39,956 nt of DNA. Source: Pseudoalteromonas phenolica. Its GTDB lineage: Bacteria > Pseudomonadota > Gammaproteobacteria > Enterobacterales > Alteromonadaceae. The position numbers and the translations under genes are program-made. Position 1 is the first letter of the stretch. Each line of letters begins with the position of its first letter. The stretch is taken from contig NZ_PNEC01000034.1 in assembly GCF_005886345.1 (NCBI RefSeq), forward strand, positions 1 to 39,956, in the 5' to 3' direction. Of the stretch, positions 1 through 8,593 are shown one piece after another. The notes under the pieces were generated by a model. It had not been told where the DNA came from. It saw nothing but the letters and a program-made list of their open reading frames with translations, and did no database searches.

Positions 1-17
1 TGCGCAGCTCAGGTTAC

Positions 18-640
18 TTAGGCTGGTAAATCAAAGCGCCCGCTTATCAGCCACTCGGGTAAGTACTCATTGTGGTGTTGCGGTCGATAAGCAAATTTAT
101 CGTAGGCCATACACACAGGGGCAAGCAGCAAAAAGGGCATATAATGATCGGGTAATTGCCTGTCCTTCTTTTGTTTTTGCATATGTTGGGTAAAGCTCTC
201 GACCACGGCCAACTCAAATGCCGCTAAATCTCGGTCTTGTTGCAGTTTGCCCAGTGCATGCCATAAATCTAGTTCCCAATGATGACTATAAGGGATCACC
301 TCTTCAATTAATGGCATAACCTTGTTGTGCACTGCCATATGGTCAACATCATCGCGGATCACCGAGTGCATATACTCGATATAAGCACCTTGCTCCAACT
401 CTAAACGGCCTCGGTGTTCAGAGGCTATTGATGGGGTGTAACTCATCAGGGTGTTAACACAGGCAGTGTCACGCATCACTAGCGCCAAACTCAATTGCTG
501 CGTATATTCATTGCGATATGGCCAAGTGCTGGGGTCAGTACCACTCAAGGTATAATCCACTTTATCAAGGGTATAGGTCTGCGTGACGCCTTGGGGTAAA
601 ATGCGACCTTGTTGCGCAATATGATTGCATTGGTTGGCTA
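18..640. repeat. Direct repeat, copy 1 (partner 1805-2428)
   Basis: About 620 bp covering the C-terminal coding part of the first gene is nearly identical to 1805-2428. Similarity starts exactly at the stop codon (TTAgGCTGGTAAATC against TTAaGCTGGTAAATC) and falls off abruptly near 640. The flanks on both sides are unrelated at the DNA level or much more diverged. This points to recent duplication or gene conversion limited to the C-terminal module. Confidence 0.85.
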
Positions 641-1688
641 AAAGTAAGTTCTTTATAATATTTTCTTTAAAGTGTGACTCTTTAAAAGTTTGATATTGCT
701 GGCAACTACACAACGCTATACTTGTATAAGCTTTCCCAATTGCTTGTAGAGCAAGTATAGGGTGCTTAAGTGCACCTGCTCCTATTCTTTTGTTAATATA
801 CTCCAAATCATCTTCATTTGAAGTTGCTAATTGCCACCTAAGAATATCGATATCTTTATATTTTAATGGTGTAATTTTTATTTTTACTTGTCTTGCAGGC
901 TTTGTTTTACTGCTCTTTTTACTCTGGGTCGTCAATTGAATATTTGGCCTCACCACACCGCCCGGTGCGTCAATATACACGCGAGTGGTGTCATCAATAC
1001 TGATCTGCTCTAAGCTTGGTAGCTCGTAGAGTCCATCATAGTAAAGCGCATCCCAAACCGAGCCGGTAAAGTCGGCGACCTTGAGTTGCGTACTTTTATA
1101 CAGTGCATTAGTGAAAAACACTTGGGTTTCGCAGTCTAACAAGGCAAAAGAGAGCAAGTGCGTCAGCCCGTCACTTGGCAGGTCAATGTTGCTCGCTTTA
1201 AGTTCTGACAAAGTCAAAGAGGTTAAACTATGTTGTGCCAATGGCTGTAAATCAATGTGGGTTAAAGGGCCGTTAATGGTTAAATGCATTAAGCTGCTTG
1301 GTAGCTGACTTAAGTCGAGTGGGCCATCGTCTTCAACATTGAGGGTTAAACTGGTTAGGCTTTCGGGTAATGACTGGGTGAGGTGGTTATGCGCTTGTTC
1401 GCAGCTGAGTGTCAGATGTTTAATGGCGGTTTGACTTAACATGGGGCAAGCATTGGTGCTTACCTTTACACTCAGGGTTTGCAAGTGTACACATTGCGCA
1501 AGCGCTGCAAAGTCAGCATCTAAAGGTGTATCTGCAAAAGTGAGTGTACTGAGGTTATCAGCTTCACTCAGTGGTTGTAAATCAAGTTTGCTGATTTCAA
1601 AGTCAGATAAGTCTAACTTTTTGGTTCTTTTAGTGACCACTTTGTTGAATGGGTCGCCTGAGCGCAATGTCCCTGTTATTTTTGCCAT
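18..1688 (-). CDS. LRR-like domain fused to Imm49-like immunity domain
   Basis: A protein of about 556 residues with two parts. Roughly residues 25-250 hold degenerate leucine-rich-repeat-like units (LTSLTLN, LMHLTIN, LTSLTLS). The last ~290 residues are homologous along their length to the whole product of the next gene (1805-2677). The C-terminus has the pattern I associate with the Imm49 immunity family: LSLALVMRDTACVNTLM, WELDLWHALGKL, then AYDKF followed by YLPEWL. Imm49 proteins are predicted to neutralise toxins of polymorphic or contact-dependent systems; the family assignment is from memory. The start at 1688 (MAKITG) is preferred over 1706 because AGGAA lies 8 nt upstream of it. No signal peptide or membrane segment is seen, so it is probably cytoplasmic. 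No toxin gene is adjacent inside the window; the cluster may continue to the left. Confidence 0.6.
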   Translation of the reverse strand: MAKITGTLRSGDPFNKVVTKRTKKLDLSDFEISKLDLQPLSEADNLSTLTFADTPLDADFAALAQCVHLQTLSVKVSTNACPMLSQTAIKHLTLSCEQAHNHLTQSLPESLTSLTLNVEDDGPLDLSQLPSSLMHLTINGPLTHIDLQPLAQHSLTSLTLSELKASNIDLPSDGLTHLLSFALLDCETQVFFTNALYKSTQLKVADFTGSVWDALYYDGLYELPSLEQISIDDTTRVYIDAPGGVVRPNIQLTTQSKKSSKTKPARQVKIKITPLKYKDIDILRWQLATSNEDDLEYINKRIGAGALKHPILALQAIGKAYTSIALCSCQQYQTFKESHFKENIIKNLLLANQCNHIAQQGRILPQGVTQTYTLDKVDYTLSGTDPSTWPYRNEYTQQLSLALVMRDTACVNTLMSYTPSIASEHRGRLELEQGAYIEYMHSVIRDDVDHMAVHNKVMPLIEEVIPYSHHWELDLWHALGKLQQDRDLAAFELAVVESFTQHMQKQKKDRQLPDHYMPFLLLAPVCMAYDKFAYRPQHHNEYLPEWLISGRFDLPA

Positions 1689-1804
1689 GTTTTTCGTTCC
1701 TAACATTATTTTTATTATGTGCGCTACATCACATGACTAAGCGTTTAGTATGCGTTTAGCCGATGCAATGAGCAGGTTTACACTTTTATGACATTACTAC
1801 CGCA

Positions 1805-2428
1805 TTAAGCTGGTAAATCAAAGCGCCCGCTTATCAGCCACTCGGGTAAGTACTCGTTGTGATGTTGCGGTCGGTAAGCAAATTTATCGTAGGCCATACA
1901 CACAGGAGCAAGCAGCAAAAAGGGAAAATATAAGCTAGGGCGTTGTCGATCTTTCTTTTGCTTTTGCATATGTTGGGTAAAGTTCTCGACTACGGCCAAT
2001 TCAAATGCCGCTAAATCTCGATCTTGTTGCAGTTTGCCCAGCGCATGCCATAAGGCTAACTCCCAATGATGGCTATAGGGGATCACCTCTTCAATTAATG
2101 GCATAACCTTGTTGTGCACCGCCATATGGTCAACATCATCGCGGATCACCGAGTGCATATACTCGATATAAGCACCTTGAGCCAATTCTAAACGGCCTCG
2201 GTGTTCCGCGGCTATAGATGGGGTGTAACTCATAAGGGTGTTAACACAGGCCGTGTCACGCATCACTAGCGCCAAACTCAATTGCTGCGCATATTCATCG
2301 CGATAAGGCCAAGTACTGGGGTGAGTACCACTCAAGGTATAATTCATATTATCAAGCTCAAAGGTCTGCGTAACGCCTTGGGGTAAAATGCGGCCTTGTT
2401 GCGCAATATGATTGCACTGGTTGGCCAA
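1805..2428. repeat. Direct repeat, copy 2 (partner 18-640)
   Basis: Second copy of the ~620-bp block, same orientation, inside the stand-alone paralogue. Differences are scattered single bases and a short diverged patch near 1925-1955 that changes DHYM to SLYF. Confidence 0.85.
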
Positions 2429-2677
2429 GCCTAGATATTTTTTAATTGCAGCTAAATGTTCTGGCTCGGAAAACGTGAGATAGTGAGCATTACTGCATAT
2501 GGCCACATCTTTATAAAAGTCAGAAATTGCTTTTAAAGTAGAATAAGGATTCTTATTCGCTTCATTTTCAACTCTTTCTTTTGCAGCATTTAAAAATCGG
2601 TTTCTGCGATTTTCGATTTGCCACCTACGTACATCAATATCATTAAACTTTACTGGGTATATTTTTATTTTCTTCAT
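1805..2677 (-). CDS. Imm49-like protein, stand-alone paralogue
   Basis: A 290-residue cytoplasmic-looking protein matching the C-terminal half of the neighbouring gene. From NQCNHIAQQGR to the stop the two are nearly identical. Their first ~80 residues are clearly homologous (KIKIYPVKFNDID against KIKITPLKYKDID) but strongly diverged. The arrangement is a tandem duplication with a conserved C-terminal module and a variable N-terminal module, common in arrays of immunity genes. The Imm49-like pattern ends in AYDKF and YLPEWL. No clear Shine-Dalgarno precedes the start, so initiation is less certain than the reading frame. Function as an immunity protein is inference; the duplication itself is directly visible. 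Confidence 0.6.
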   Translation of the reverse strand: MKKIKIYPVKFNDIDVRRWQIENRRNRFLNAAKERVENEANKNPYSTLKAISDFYKDVAICSNAHYLTFSEPEHLAAIKKYLGLANQCNHIAQQGRILPQGVTQTFELDNMNYTLSGTHPSTWPYRDEYAQQLSLALVMRDTACVNTLMSYTPSIAAEHRGRLELAQGAYIEYMHSVIRDDVDHMAVHNKVMPLIEEVIPYSHHWELALWHALGKLQQDRDLAAFELAVVENFTQHMQKQKKDRQRPSLYFPFLLLAPVCMAYDKFAYRPQHHNEYLPEWLISGRFDLPA

Positions 2678-2902
2678 ACTTTACGCTGGCGAGTTTTAGC
2701 CCGCAAATTCCCTTGAGTCACGTGAATGTACTATTACGACCACTGATTTAAAAGAGGTGGGGGTTCGCTTCAGTGACAGTTTCATCAGGCTAAACCATAC
2801 ACTTTTATGTATTTAAATGAGAAGGGCTTTTGTACTTTGATTATAAAACGCAATGACTTAGCTGGTGCTTGCACACAGTTTGTTAGGAGGGGAGGTTTAA
2901 GC

Positions 2903-2927
2903 CAGTGCATACGCGATGTATGCACTG
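2903..2927 (-). terminator. Hairpin downstream of the S24 regulator
   Basis: A perfect 10-bp stem, CAGTGCATAC pairing with GTATGCACTG around a 5-nt loop, about 20 nt past the stop of the minus-strand regulator gene. There is no good T-tract on either strand, so it may be a weak terminator or an RNA-stabilising hairpin. The rest of 2678-2946 shows no gene. Confidence 0.45.
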
Positions 2928-2946
2928 AAATAGAGGCAGACTTGCT

Positions 2947-3600
2947 TTAAAGCGTGCGGCCACACCAGACAATGCGACCCGCCACGCCGTGTTGCTCGGC
3001 ATTTTGGCTATCAATTTGCCAGCTTGGGTAGGCATCGTTATCTGAAACCACAGCAATATGATCAGATTTTTGCTTTAAGCGCTTTGCCATTAAACCATCT
3101 TGGGTTTGGATCACATACACGCCTTCACGACTGACTTGTTGTTGGCTTAAATCAACCAGCACCATGTCGCCATGCTCAAGGGTTGGGAGCATACTGTCAC
3201 CACGAATAGACACGAATGCCAAGCGGTCACTGTGCACATCAAGTTGTGAGCTTAGCCAGCGTTTATTTAACGCAAATTGCTCAGTGACATCTTCGCTGCC
3301 GCCCATGCTACCAAAACCGGCACTGGCCTCAACGTCGAGTTGTGGCACCATTAATAGTTCATCTTGGCTTGATGAAAACGGCTTATCAACGGGTTGCTCA
3401 CCAGTTAATAGCCAGTTTAAGTCGATACTAAATAGGCCATACAGGTGTTCAAGGTAGGTCATTGAAGGGCGACTTAAACCACGACAAATACGATAAATAT
3501 GTGAAGGTGACTTGCCTGTTAAAATGGCAAATTGGCGTTTGTTACCGCCAGCAAATTGCTCAACCAGTTCCATAAAACGACGAGAAAAAGCCGTGCTCAT
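2947..3600 (-). CDS. XRE-family repressor with S24 (LexA/CI-like) domain
   Basis: A 217-residue regulator. Residues ~10-65 form an XRE-type helix-turn-helix (KRQFAILTGKSPSHIYRICRG). A linker contains the typical EASAGFGS segment, with the Ala-Gly pair at 94-95. The C-terminal S24 peptidase fold has the Ser-Lys dyad: Ser136 in GDSMLPT and Lys173 in MAKRL. Proteins of this type repress phage or stress genes and cleave themselves with RecA after DNA damage. Whether this one is cleaved cannot be told from sequence. The start is supported by GAGGTGAT upstream. It stands alone with no phage structural or integrase genes nearby, so it may be a domesticated repressor. Its target may be itself, or the immunity-like genes downstream on the same strand. 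Confidence 0.85.
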   Translation of the reverse strand: MSTAFSRRFMELVEQFAGGNKRQFAILTGKSPSHIYRICRGLSRPSMTYLEHLYGLFSIDLNWLLTGEQPVDKPFSSSQDELLMVPQLDVEASAGFGSMGGSEDVTEQFALNKRWLSSQLDVHSDRLAFVSIRGDSMLPTLEHGDMVLVDLSQQQVSREGVYVIQTQDGLMAKRLKQKSDHIAVVSDNDAYPSWQIDSQNAEQHGVAGRIVWCGRTL

Positions 3601-3654
3601 AATACATCACCTCAACATCTTTAATTTGGCCGCACAGCATAATCTCTGACCTTA

Positions 3655-3684
3655 CACTTGTATAGCTAAGTGCAGTGCAACTGC
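3655..3684. promoter_or_regulatory. Candidate operator palindromes upstream of S24 repressor
   Basis: Two adjacent inverted repeats about 55-85 bp upstream of the regulator start: CACTT-N8-AAGTG (3655-3672) and GCAGT-GCA-ACTGC (3672-3684). Their place fits autoregulation by the repressor, but half-sites this short can occur by chance. Confidence 0.35.
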
Positions 3685-3716
3685 GGGATAAGTAGACAGG
3701 TTTGGATTAATTACAG

Positions 3717-3755
3717 AAAAAAGCAGCCATTGACCTAACTCAAGGACTGCTTTGG
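3717..3755 (-). terminator. Rho-independent terminator after ahpF
   Basis: Read on the minus strand, a long imperfect hairpin: outer stem AAAGCAG/CTGCTTT, then CC/GG and TTGA/TCAA with single-base bulges, around a GTTAGG loop. It is followed directly by a run of T residues. It lies ~70 nt past the ahpF stop. Confidence 0.75.
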
Positions 3756-3821
3756 ACTTGCTGGGTGTAATAGCAAGTATTAGGAGTAAATGGGTTGTTT
3801 GGGCGAAGCTATGTCTGTCAC

Positions 3822-5399
3822 TTACGCTGCGCTTGCTTCGGTTTGTGATTCATCGCTGTGGCGAATAAGGTAATCAAAAGCCCCTAAGCTGGCGGTTGCC
3901 CCTGAGCCCATGGCGATAATGATTTGTTTGAATGCCGTGTCAGTCACATCACCCGCAGCATACACGCCGCTCGTGCTGGTGGCACCGTGTTTGTCGACTT
4001 CAATTTCACCAAAGCGGCTCAGTTGTACGTCGCTCTCTTTTAAGAATTCACTGTTCGGAATTAAACCTATCTGTACAAAAATACCGGCTAAATCTATTTG
4101 GTGCTGCTCACCCGATACGCGGTCGGTGTAGCTTAATCCTGTTACACGTTGACCATTGCCAAGTACCTCGGTGGTTTGTGCATTCTTGATGATGGTGATA
4201 TTCGACAAGCTGTTGGCTTTGCGAATAAGTACTTCGTCGGCACGTAACGTGTCGGCAAACTCTAATACAGTGACGTGCGAGGTAATGTTGGCAAGGTCAA
4301 TTGCCGCTTCAATACCTGAGTTACCGCCGCCGATCACCGCAACTGGCTTGCCTTTAAATAATGGGCCGTCGCAGTGTGGGCAGTAAGCAACGCCTTTGCC
4401 TTTGTATTCTTGCTCACCTGGTACATTCATATTTCTCCAGCGTGCACCGGTTGCCATGATCACCGACTTGGCTTTTAACGTCGCACCTGATTCAAGGGGC
4501 ACTTCGATGTAGTCTCCGCGAGTAATACCTGCGGCACGTTGGCCTTTCATAATATCGACATCGTATTCTTTAACGTGCTCTTCAAGTTGGGCAACCAGCT
4601 TTGGCCCTTCAGTGGCTTTGACTGAAATAAAGTTCTCAATGGCGAGGGTATCGGCAACTTGGCCACCAAAACGCTCGGCGACAACACCGGTATTTAACCC
4701 TTTACGTGCTGCATAAATGGCTGCTGATGCACCTGCAGGCCCACCACCGACAACCAGTACGTCAAATGGGTCTTTTTCATTGAGCTTCTCGGCTTGTTTG
4801 GCCGCCGCGCCAGTGTCTAGCTTATTGAGAATATCGCTCAGTGATACCGCGCCTTGTGAGAATTGCTCACCGTTTAAAAATACACTCGGTACAGCCATGA
4901 TGTTGCGTGCGTTCACTTCGTCTTGGAACAGTGCACCGTCGATCATGGTCGCTTTAATATTGCTGTTTCTGGCCGCCATCGTATTCAGTGCTTGAACCAC
5001 TTGCGGACAAGTTTGGCAGCTCAGAGATATATAGATTTCAAAGTTTAATGGTTCAGTAATGCCATCAATGATGCTCAACTCTTCTTCAGAAGCTTTGCTT
5101 GGGTGTCCACCTGTTTGTAACAGTGCCAATACCAATGAGGTAAACTCATGACCCATCGGAATGCCTGCAAAATCGATGTGTGTATTGCGCTTGGGTGAGC
5201 GCACAGACATGTTCGGTGCACGGGTCGCATCACTTTGTTCTGACACTGTGATGTGTGTGCTTAATGAACTTAAATCGTTTGCTAAGCTTTTTAATTCGTT
5301 TGATTTGTTGCTGTCATCTAGGGCAAGCACTAGCTCGATAGGATCGGTAATGGCAGCAAAGTGGCTTTGTAATTGCGTTTTAATGTTTTGGTCTAGCAT
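3822..5399 (-). CDS. ahpF: Alkyl hydroperoxide reductase subunit F
   Basis: A 525-residue flavoprotein disulfide reductase that passes electrons from NADH to AhpC to reduce peroxides in the cytoplasm. The N-terminal thioredoxin-like double domain carries a redox pair in SCQTCPQ (Cys128, Cys131). A linker leads to the FAD-binding motif [12 protein letters not shown] (~216-226), the catalytic disulfide in AYCPHCDG (Cys340, Cys343), the NAD(P)H-binding motif [12 protein letters not shown] (~355-366), and a C-terminal FAD segment YAAGDVTD. Length and domain order are those of full-length AhpF, not of thioredoxin reductase, which lacks the N-terminal part. It lies 131 bp downstream of ahpC on the same strand, so the two are probably one peroxide-response unit. 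Confidence 0.97.
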   Translation of the reverse strand: MLDQNIKTQLQSHFAAITDPIELVLALDDSNKSNELKSLANDLSSLSTHITVSEQSDATRAPNMSVRSPKRNTHIDFAGIPMGHEFTSLVLALLQTGGHPSKASEEELSIIDGITEPLNFEIYISLSCQTCPQVVQALNTMAARNSNIKATMIDGALFQDEVNARNIMAVPSVFLNGEQFSQGAVSLSDILNKLDTGAAAKQAEKLNEKDPFDVLVVGGGPAGASAAIYAARKGLNTGVVAERFGGQVADTLAIENFISVKATEGPKLVAQLEEHVKEYDVDIMKGQRAAGITRGDYIEVPLESGATLKAKSVIMATGARWRNMNVPGEQEYKGKGVAYCPHCDGPLFKGKPVAVIGGGNSGIEAAIDLANITSHVTVLEFADTLRADEVLIRKANSLSNITIIKNAQTTEVLGNGQRVTGLSYTDRVSGEQHQIDLAGIFVQIGLIPNSEFLKESDVQLSRFGEIEVDKHGATSTSGVYAAGDVTDTAFKQIIIAMGSGATASLGAFDYLIRHSDESQTEASAA

Positions 5400-5530
5400 G
5401 GTGATTGTCCTATTTATTTTTGCTTATTAAAGGCTGTTGCTGTAACAGCCTTTAACTAACTAAATTAATATCCTAGAAATTTCGCGCTGCATGCAGCCAA
5501 GGCTGGTGCAGTGCGAAAGATGACGGATAG

Positions 5531-6100
5531 TTAGATTTTGCCAACTAGGTCTAGTGATGGCGCTAATGTCTCTTCACCTGGCTGCCAAGAAGCAGGACAT
5601 ACTTCGCCGTCGTGGTTTGCAATGTACTGAGCTGCTTGTACTTTACGAACTAATTCATTTGCAGCGCGGCCGATACCTAGGTCGTGTGTTTCAACTACTT
5701 TGATTTCGCCTTCTGGGTTGATAACGAAAGTACCGCGAAGTGCTAAACCTTCTTCTTCAATCATTACACCGAAGTTGCGTGTAATACGACCTGTTGGGTC
5801 ACCAATCATTGGGAATTGGATTTTCTTAATTGTGTCTGACGCATCGTGCCAAGCTTTGTGTGTGAAGTGCGTGTCAGTTGATACTGAGTAAACTTCAACG
5901 CCCATGTCTTGAAGCTTTGCGTAGTGGTCAGCAAGGTCACCTAGCTCAGTCGGACATACAAATGTGAAGTCAGCTGGGTAGAAGAATACGATTGACCATT
6001 TACCTAGTAGGTCTTTTTCACTTACTTCAACGAAGTCGCCATTGTGGTAAGCCGTTGCATTGAATGGTTTGATTTGTGTGTTGATCAATGAAGTAGTCAT
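5531..6100 (-). CDS. ahpC: Alkyl hydroperoxide reductase subunit C (2-Cys peroxiredoxin)
   Basis: A 189-residue typical 2-Cys peroxiredoxin that reduces hydrogen peroxide, organic peroxides and peroxynitrite, and is recycled by AhpF. The peroxidatic cysteine is Cys49 in FTFVCPTE. The resolving cysteine is Cys168 in EVCPASW. The supporting residues of the active site are present (YPADFTFVCP, and Arg in the RGTFVI region). Length matches the AhpC subfamily. It precedes ahpF on the minus strand, the usual order. The 244 bp upstream contain a possible LysR/OxyR-type palindrome and the terminator of the galactofuranose genes. Confidence 0.97.
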   Translation of the reverse strand: MTTSLINTQIKPFNATAYHNGDFVEVSEKDLLGKWSIVFFYPADFTFVCPTELGDLADHYAKLQDMGVEVYSVSTDTHFTHKAWHDASDTIKKIQFPMIGDPTGRITRNFGVMIEEEGLALRGTFVINPEGEIKVVETHDLGIGRAANELVRKVQAAQYIANHDGEVCPASWQPGEETLAPSLDLVGKI

Positions 6101-6208
6101 AATGTTTACTCTCTTAGTTAGTTTGTAATTACTGCGTTTAGGGCATCCTGTTGCTCTGCCCCTTTGCTTGGTAACTAAGATAGTGGGTTTGGGTTGTTAA
6201 ATAAAATG

Positions 6209-6230
6209 GATTGTTTTGATTAGTTCAATC
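6209..6230 (-). promoter_or_regulatory. Possible LysR/OxyR-type site upstream of ahpC
   Basis: GATTG-N12-CAATC, an interrupted palindrome ~110 bp upstream of the ahpC start, in the position expected for OxyR control. It does not match the classical four-element ATAG/CTAT OxyR pattern, so it is only a candidate. Confidence 0.3.
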
Positions 6231-6282
6231 GTTTTTTGTGATTAAACTTTGGAATGCTCTATGCGAGATGAGAAGTTGATAT

Positions 6283-6318
6283 AAAAAACGCAGCTTTAAA
6301 ATAAAACTGCGCTTTTTT
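6283..6318 (-). terminator. Terminator after galactofuranosyltransferase-like gene
   Basis: CGCAG and CTGCG stems flanked by A-tracts and T-tracts on both sides (AAAAAACGCAG...CTGCGCTTTTTT), so it could work in both directions. It lies 27 nt past the stop of the minus-strand glycosyltransferase gene and separates that unit from ahpC. Confidence 0.75.
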
Positions 6319-6344
6319 AAGGTGATGCTTTGAAGTGTGATAAT

Positions 6345-7367
6345 TTAAGAAAGTCGCTGCAATGCGCTTGTTAAGAACTGACCTGACTGCACATCGGATT
6401 TGACTCGTTGTACATTTTGTTTCATCTGATCAATTTGCTCTGGCGTCAGTTCTGCAAGACGCTGTTTGATGTCACGCAAAGATTTTACTCTAAAGCCAAT
6501 GCCTTCTTGCTCAACTAAGTCAGCCATCGCAGCTTTATCCCAAATGATGATTGGCATACCACACAATAGGTAAAGTGACAGTTTGTGTGGGTTGTTGTAT
6601 TTCAAGTACTGGCCTGTTACGCCATCACATGAATCTAGGGTGTTGCCGTACCAAACTAAGCCAAAATCTCCATCAATATGATCGATAACTTCATTAGAAG
6701 GGAAGCAGCCCTTATAATCTAAGATAGTGTCATTGACGTTTTTTACTTTTTTCTCGTCAAAGCCGACGCCGTACAAATCAAACTTGAAGTTGCCACGCTC
6801 GAGGTCATCAAGCTCAAAAATGAAAGGACCCATGTTGCCTGCGAAAACAATACGTAATTGCTCATAGTTTGTAGGCGTGCGTTTGGCATTTGGGTTGTCG
6901 GTGTGAAGGTAATCAAATGCTTCGATATTTGTGATGTCAGCAGTGAAGTTATGCTCTTTAAACCAAGCGCCCATTTTATCGTTGTGAACGATAAGCTGAT
7001 CAGATTTTTTTAGAAGCTCAACTTCTTTGTCTGAATGACCATATTTACCTTTTAGGCTTTTTAGGTCATGCACCAATGTCAGTACTTTGCTGTTTTTGAG
7101 TTTCGCGCCCCACAAGCAATATCCGTAAAACTTGTTAAACGGATATTGTAGGCATACTGTGCTGCCCGATTTCATACGTAAAATAGCCCAAGTCACACCA
7201 AGAGCACTGATCAAAGTGCCCAGAATAGAATTTGAGATCCAAGTTTGTTTGAAGCCAATATTCTGCCAGCCATTGTTTTCTAAAATAGTTTCACAGTCCA
7301 TTTTGGCTTTGCCTGCAGCGTCAAACTTAGAGCGGTAATTACGCGCGATATATACTTTATTACTCAT
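6345..7367 (-). CDS. Galactofuranosyltransferase-like glycosyltransferase
   Basis: A 340-residue protein resembling the bacterial beta-galactofuranosyltransferase family (WbbI-like, GT-B fold). Visible features are an N-terminal YIARNYRSKFDAAGKAK segment, a central LTLVHDLKSLKG and SDQLIVHNDKM, then FAGNMG (the start of the second Rossmann half), DGDFGLVWYGN and a donor-side segment around NNPHKLSLYLLCGMPIII. It would transfer galactofuranose from UDP-Galf, made by the upstream glf product, onto a surface polysaccharide acceptor. The start lies 4 nt after the glf stop, which implies translational coupling. No signal peptide is seen, so it probably acts at the cytoplasmic face of the inner membrane. 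Acceptor and linkage cannot be read from sequence. Confidence 0.75.
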   Translation of the reverse strand: MSNKVYIARNYRSKFDAAGKAKMDCETILENNGWQNIGFKQTWISNSILGTLISALGVTWAILRMKSGSTVCLQYPFNKFYGYCLWGAKLKNSKVLTLVHDLKSLKGKYGHSDKEVELLKKSDQLIVHNDKMGAWFKEHNFTADITNIEAFDYLHTDNPNAKRTPTNYEQLRIVFAGNMGPFIFELDDLERGNFKFDLYGVGFDEKKVKNVNDTILDYKGCFPSNEVIDHIDGDFGLVWYGNTLDSCDGVTGQYLKYNNPHKLSLYLLCGMPIIIWDKAAMADLVEQEGIGFRVKSLRDIKQRLAELTPEQIDQMKQNVQRVKSDVQSGQFLTSALQRLS

Positions 7368-7371
7368 AGGA

Positions 7372-8490
7372 CTAGCTAAGCTCCTTGCTCGTTAATGCAA
7401 GTGCCGCTTCAATGGTGTCATCCATATCGTAATACTTGTAGTTCGCTAAGCGACCACCAAAGATAAACTTGTCAGCATATGGTGCAGTTAATGCAAGTTC
7501 TTGATAACGGGCTAACAAGGCATTGTTAGTTTCGTCATTGATTGGGTAGTAAGGTTCGTTATCTTTACTAAATTCATGCGGATACTCTTTGGTAACCACT
7601 GTTTTTTCTTGGTTGCCAAACTCGAAGTGTTTATGTTCAAGAATACGCGTATAAGGCACATCGCGCTCAGTGTAGTTAACGACGGCATTACCTTGATAGT
7701 TTTCTTCATCTAACACTTCAGTTTCAAAATGCAGACTACGATATTCAAGCGCACCAAACTGACAGTCAAAGAATTCGTCAATCTTACCCGTGTATAGTAC
7801 TTTGTCGGCTAACTGGTTATAGGCATCTTTGTTATCAAAATAGTTAACACCCGTTTGCACTTCTACACCCTCAAGTAGTGCATCTGTAAGCGCATTATAG
7901 CCACCTATTGGAATGCCTTGGTATAGGTCGTTGAAGTAGTTGTTATCAAAAGTAAAACGGAACGGTAAACGCTTAATGATGAAAGACGGTATCTCAGTGG
8001 CAGGTCGACCCCATTGCTTTTCGGTATAGCCTTTAATGAGTTTTTCATATAGGTCTCGACCACCTAAAAACAACGCTTGTTCTTCTAAATTCTTAGGATC
8101 TAAATCGGCATAAGGTGCACGCTCTTGCGCAATTCTGTCTTTAGCTTGTTGTGGTGTCGTCACGCCCCATAGCTGATAAAACGTATTCATATTAAAAGGC
8201 AAGTTATATAGCTTGTCTTCGAAGCGAGCAACAGGCGAGTTTACATAGTGATTGAAAGACACGTAGCGGTTAACATAATCCCAGACTTCTTGGTTGCTGG
8301 TATGAAAAATGTGAGCGCCATATTTATGGACATTTATCCCTTCAACATTTTCACAATAAATATTACCACCAGTGTGATCACGTTTATCAATTACTAAAAC
8401 TTTCTTCCCTTTGTCCGTTGCTTCACGCGCAAATACTGCTCCGAATAGTCCTGCACCGACAATAAGATAGTCATATTGAGCGTTGTTCAT
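7372..8490 (-). CDS. glf: UDP-galactopyranose mutase
   Basis: A 372-residue flavoenzyme that converts UDP-galactopyranose to UDP-galactofuranose, the donor for galactofuranose-containing glycans. The N-terminal FAD motif is DYLIVGAGLFGAVFAREA with the downstream DKRDHTGGNIY, both diagnostic of Glf. HKYGAHIFHTSN follows. The middle has EKLIKGYTEKQWGRP, and the C-terminus ends in the conserved GGRLANYKYYDMDD segment (which includes a flavin-contacting Arg). Length is standard. It is the first gene of a two-gene unit with the glycosyltransferase. The larger polysaccharide cluster usually found around glf is absent from this window. Confidence 0.96.
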   Translation of the reverse strand: MNNAQYDYLIVGAGLFGAVFAREATDKGKKVLVIDKRDHTGGNIYCENVEGINVHKYGAHIFHTSNQEVWDYVNRYVSFNHYVNSPVARFEDKLYNLPFNMNTFYQLWGVTTPQQAKDRIAQERAPYADLDPKNLEEQALFLGGRDLYEKLIKGYTEKQWGRPATEIPSFIIKRLPFRFTFDNNYFNDLYQGIPIGGYNALTDALLEGVEVQTGVNYFDNKDAYNQLADKVLYTGKIDEFFDCQFGALEYRSLHFETEVLDEENYQGNAVVNYTERDVPYTRILEHKHFEFGNQEKTVVTKEYPHEFSKDNEPYYPINDETNNALLARYQELALTAPYADKFIFGGRLANYKYYDMDDTIEAALALTSKELS

Positions 8491-8593
8491 TCTTGTAGGC
8501 CTTGTTTATTATTAGCTTGATGTGACTTCGAAACTATAACAACAAACAAGTTCAAAAAGAATGACAATAAATATGCCAGATAGTTACTTATAA

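Noticed and set aside
2947..3600. Prophage remnant suggested by the CI-like repressor
   Set aside because: No integrase, attachment-site repeat, or structural gene was found around it.
6101..6240. Classical OxyR box (four ATAG/CTAT elements) upstream of ahpC
   Set aside because: Only scattered partial matches are present. A GATTG-N12-CAATC palindrome was kept as a low-confidence candidate instead.
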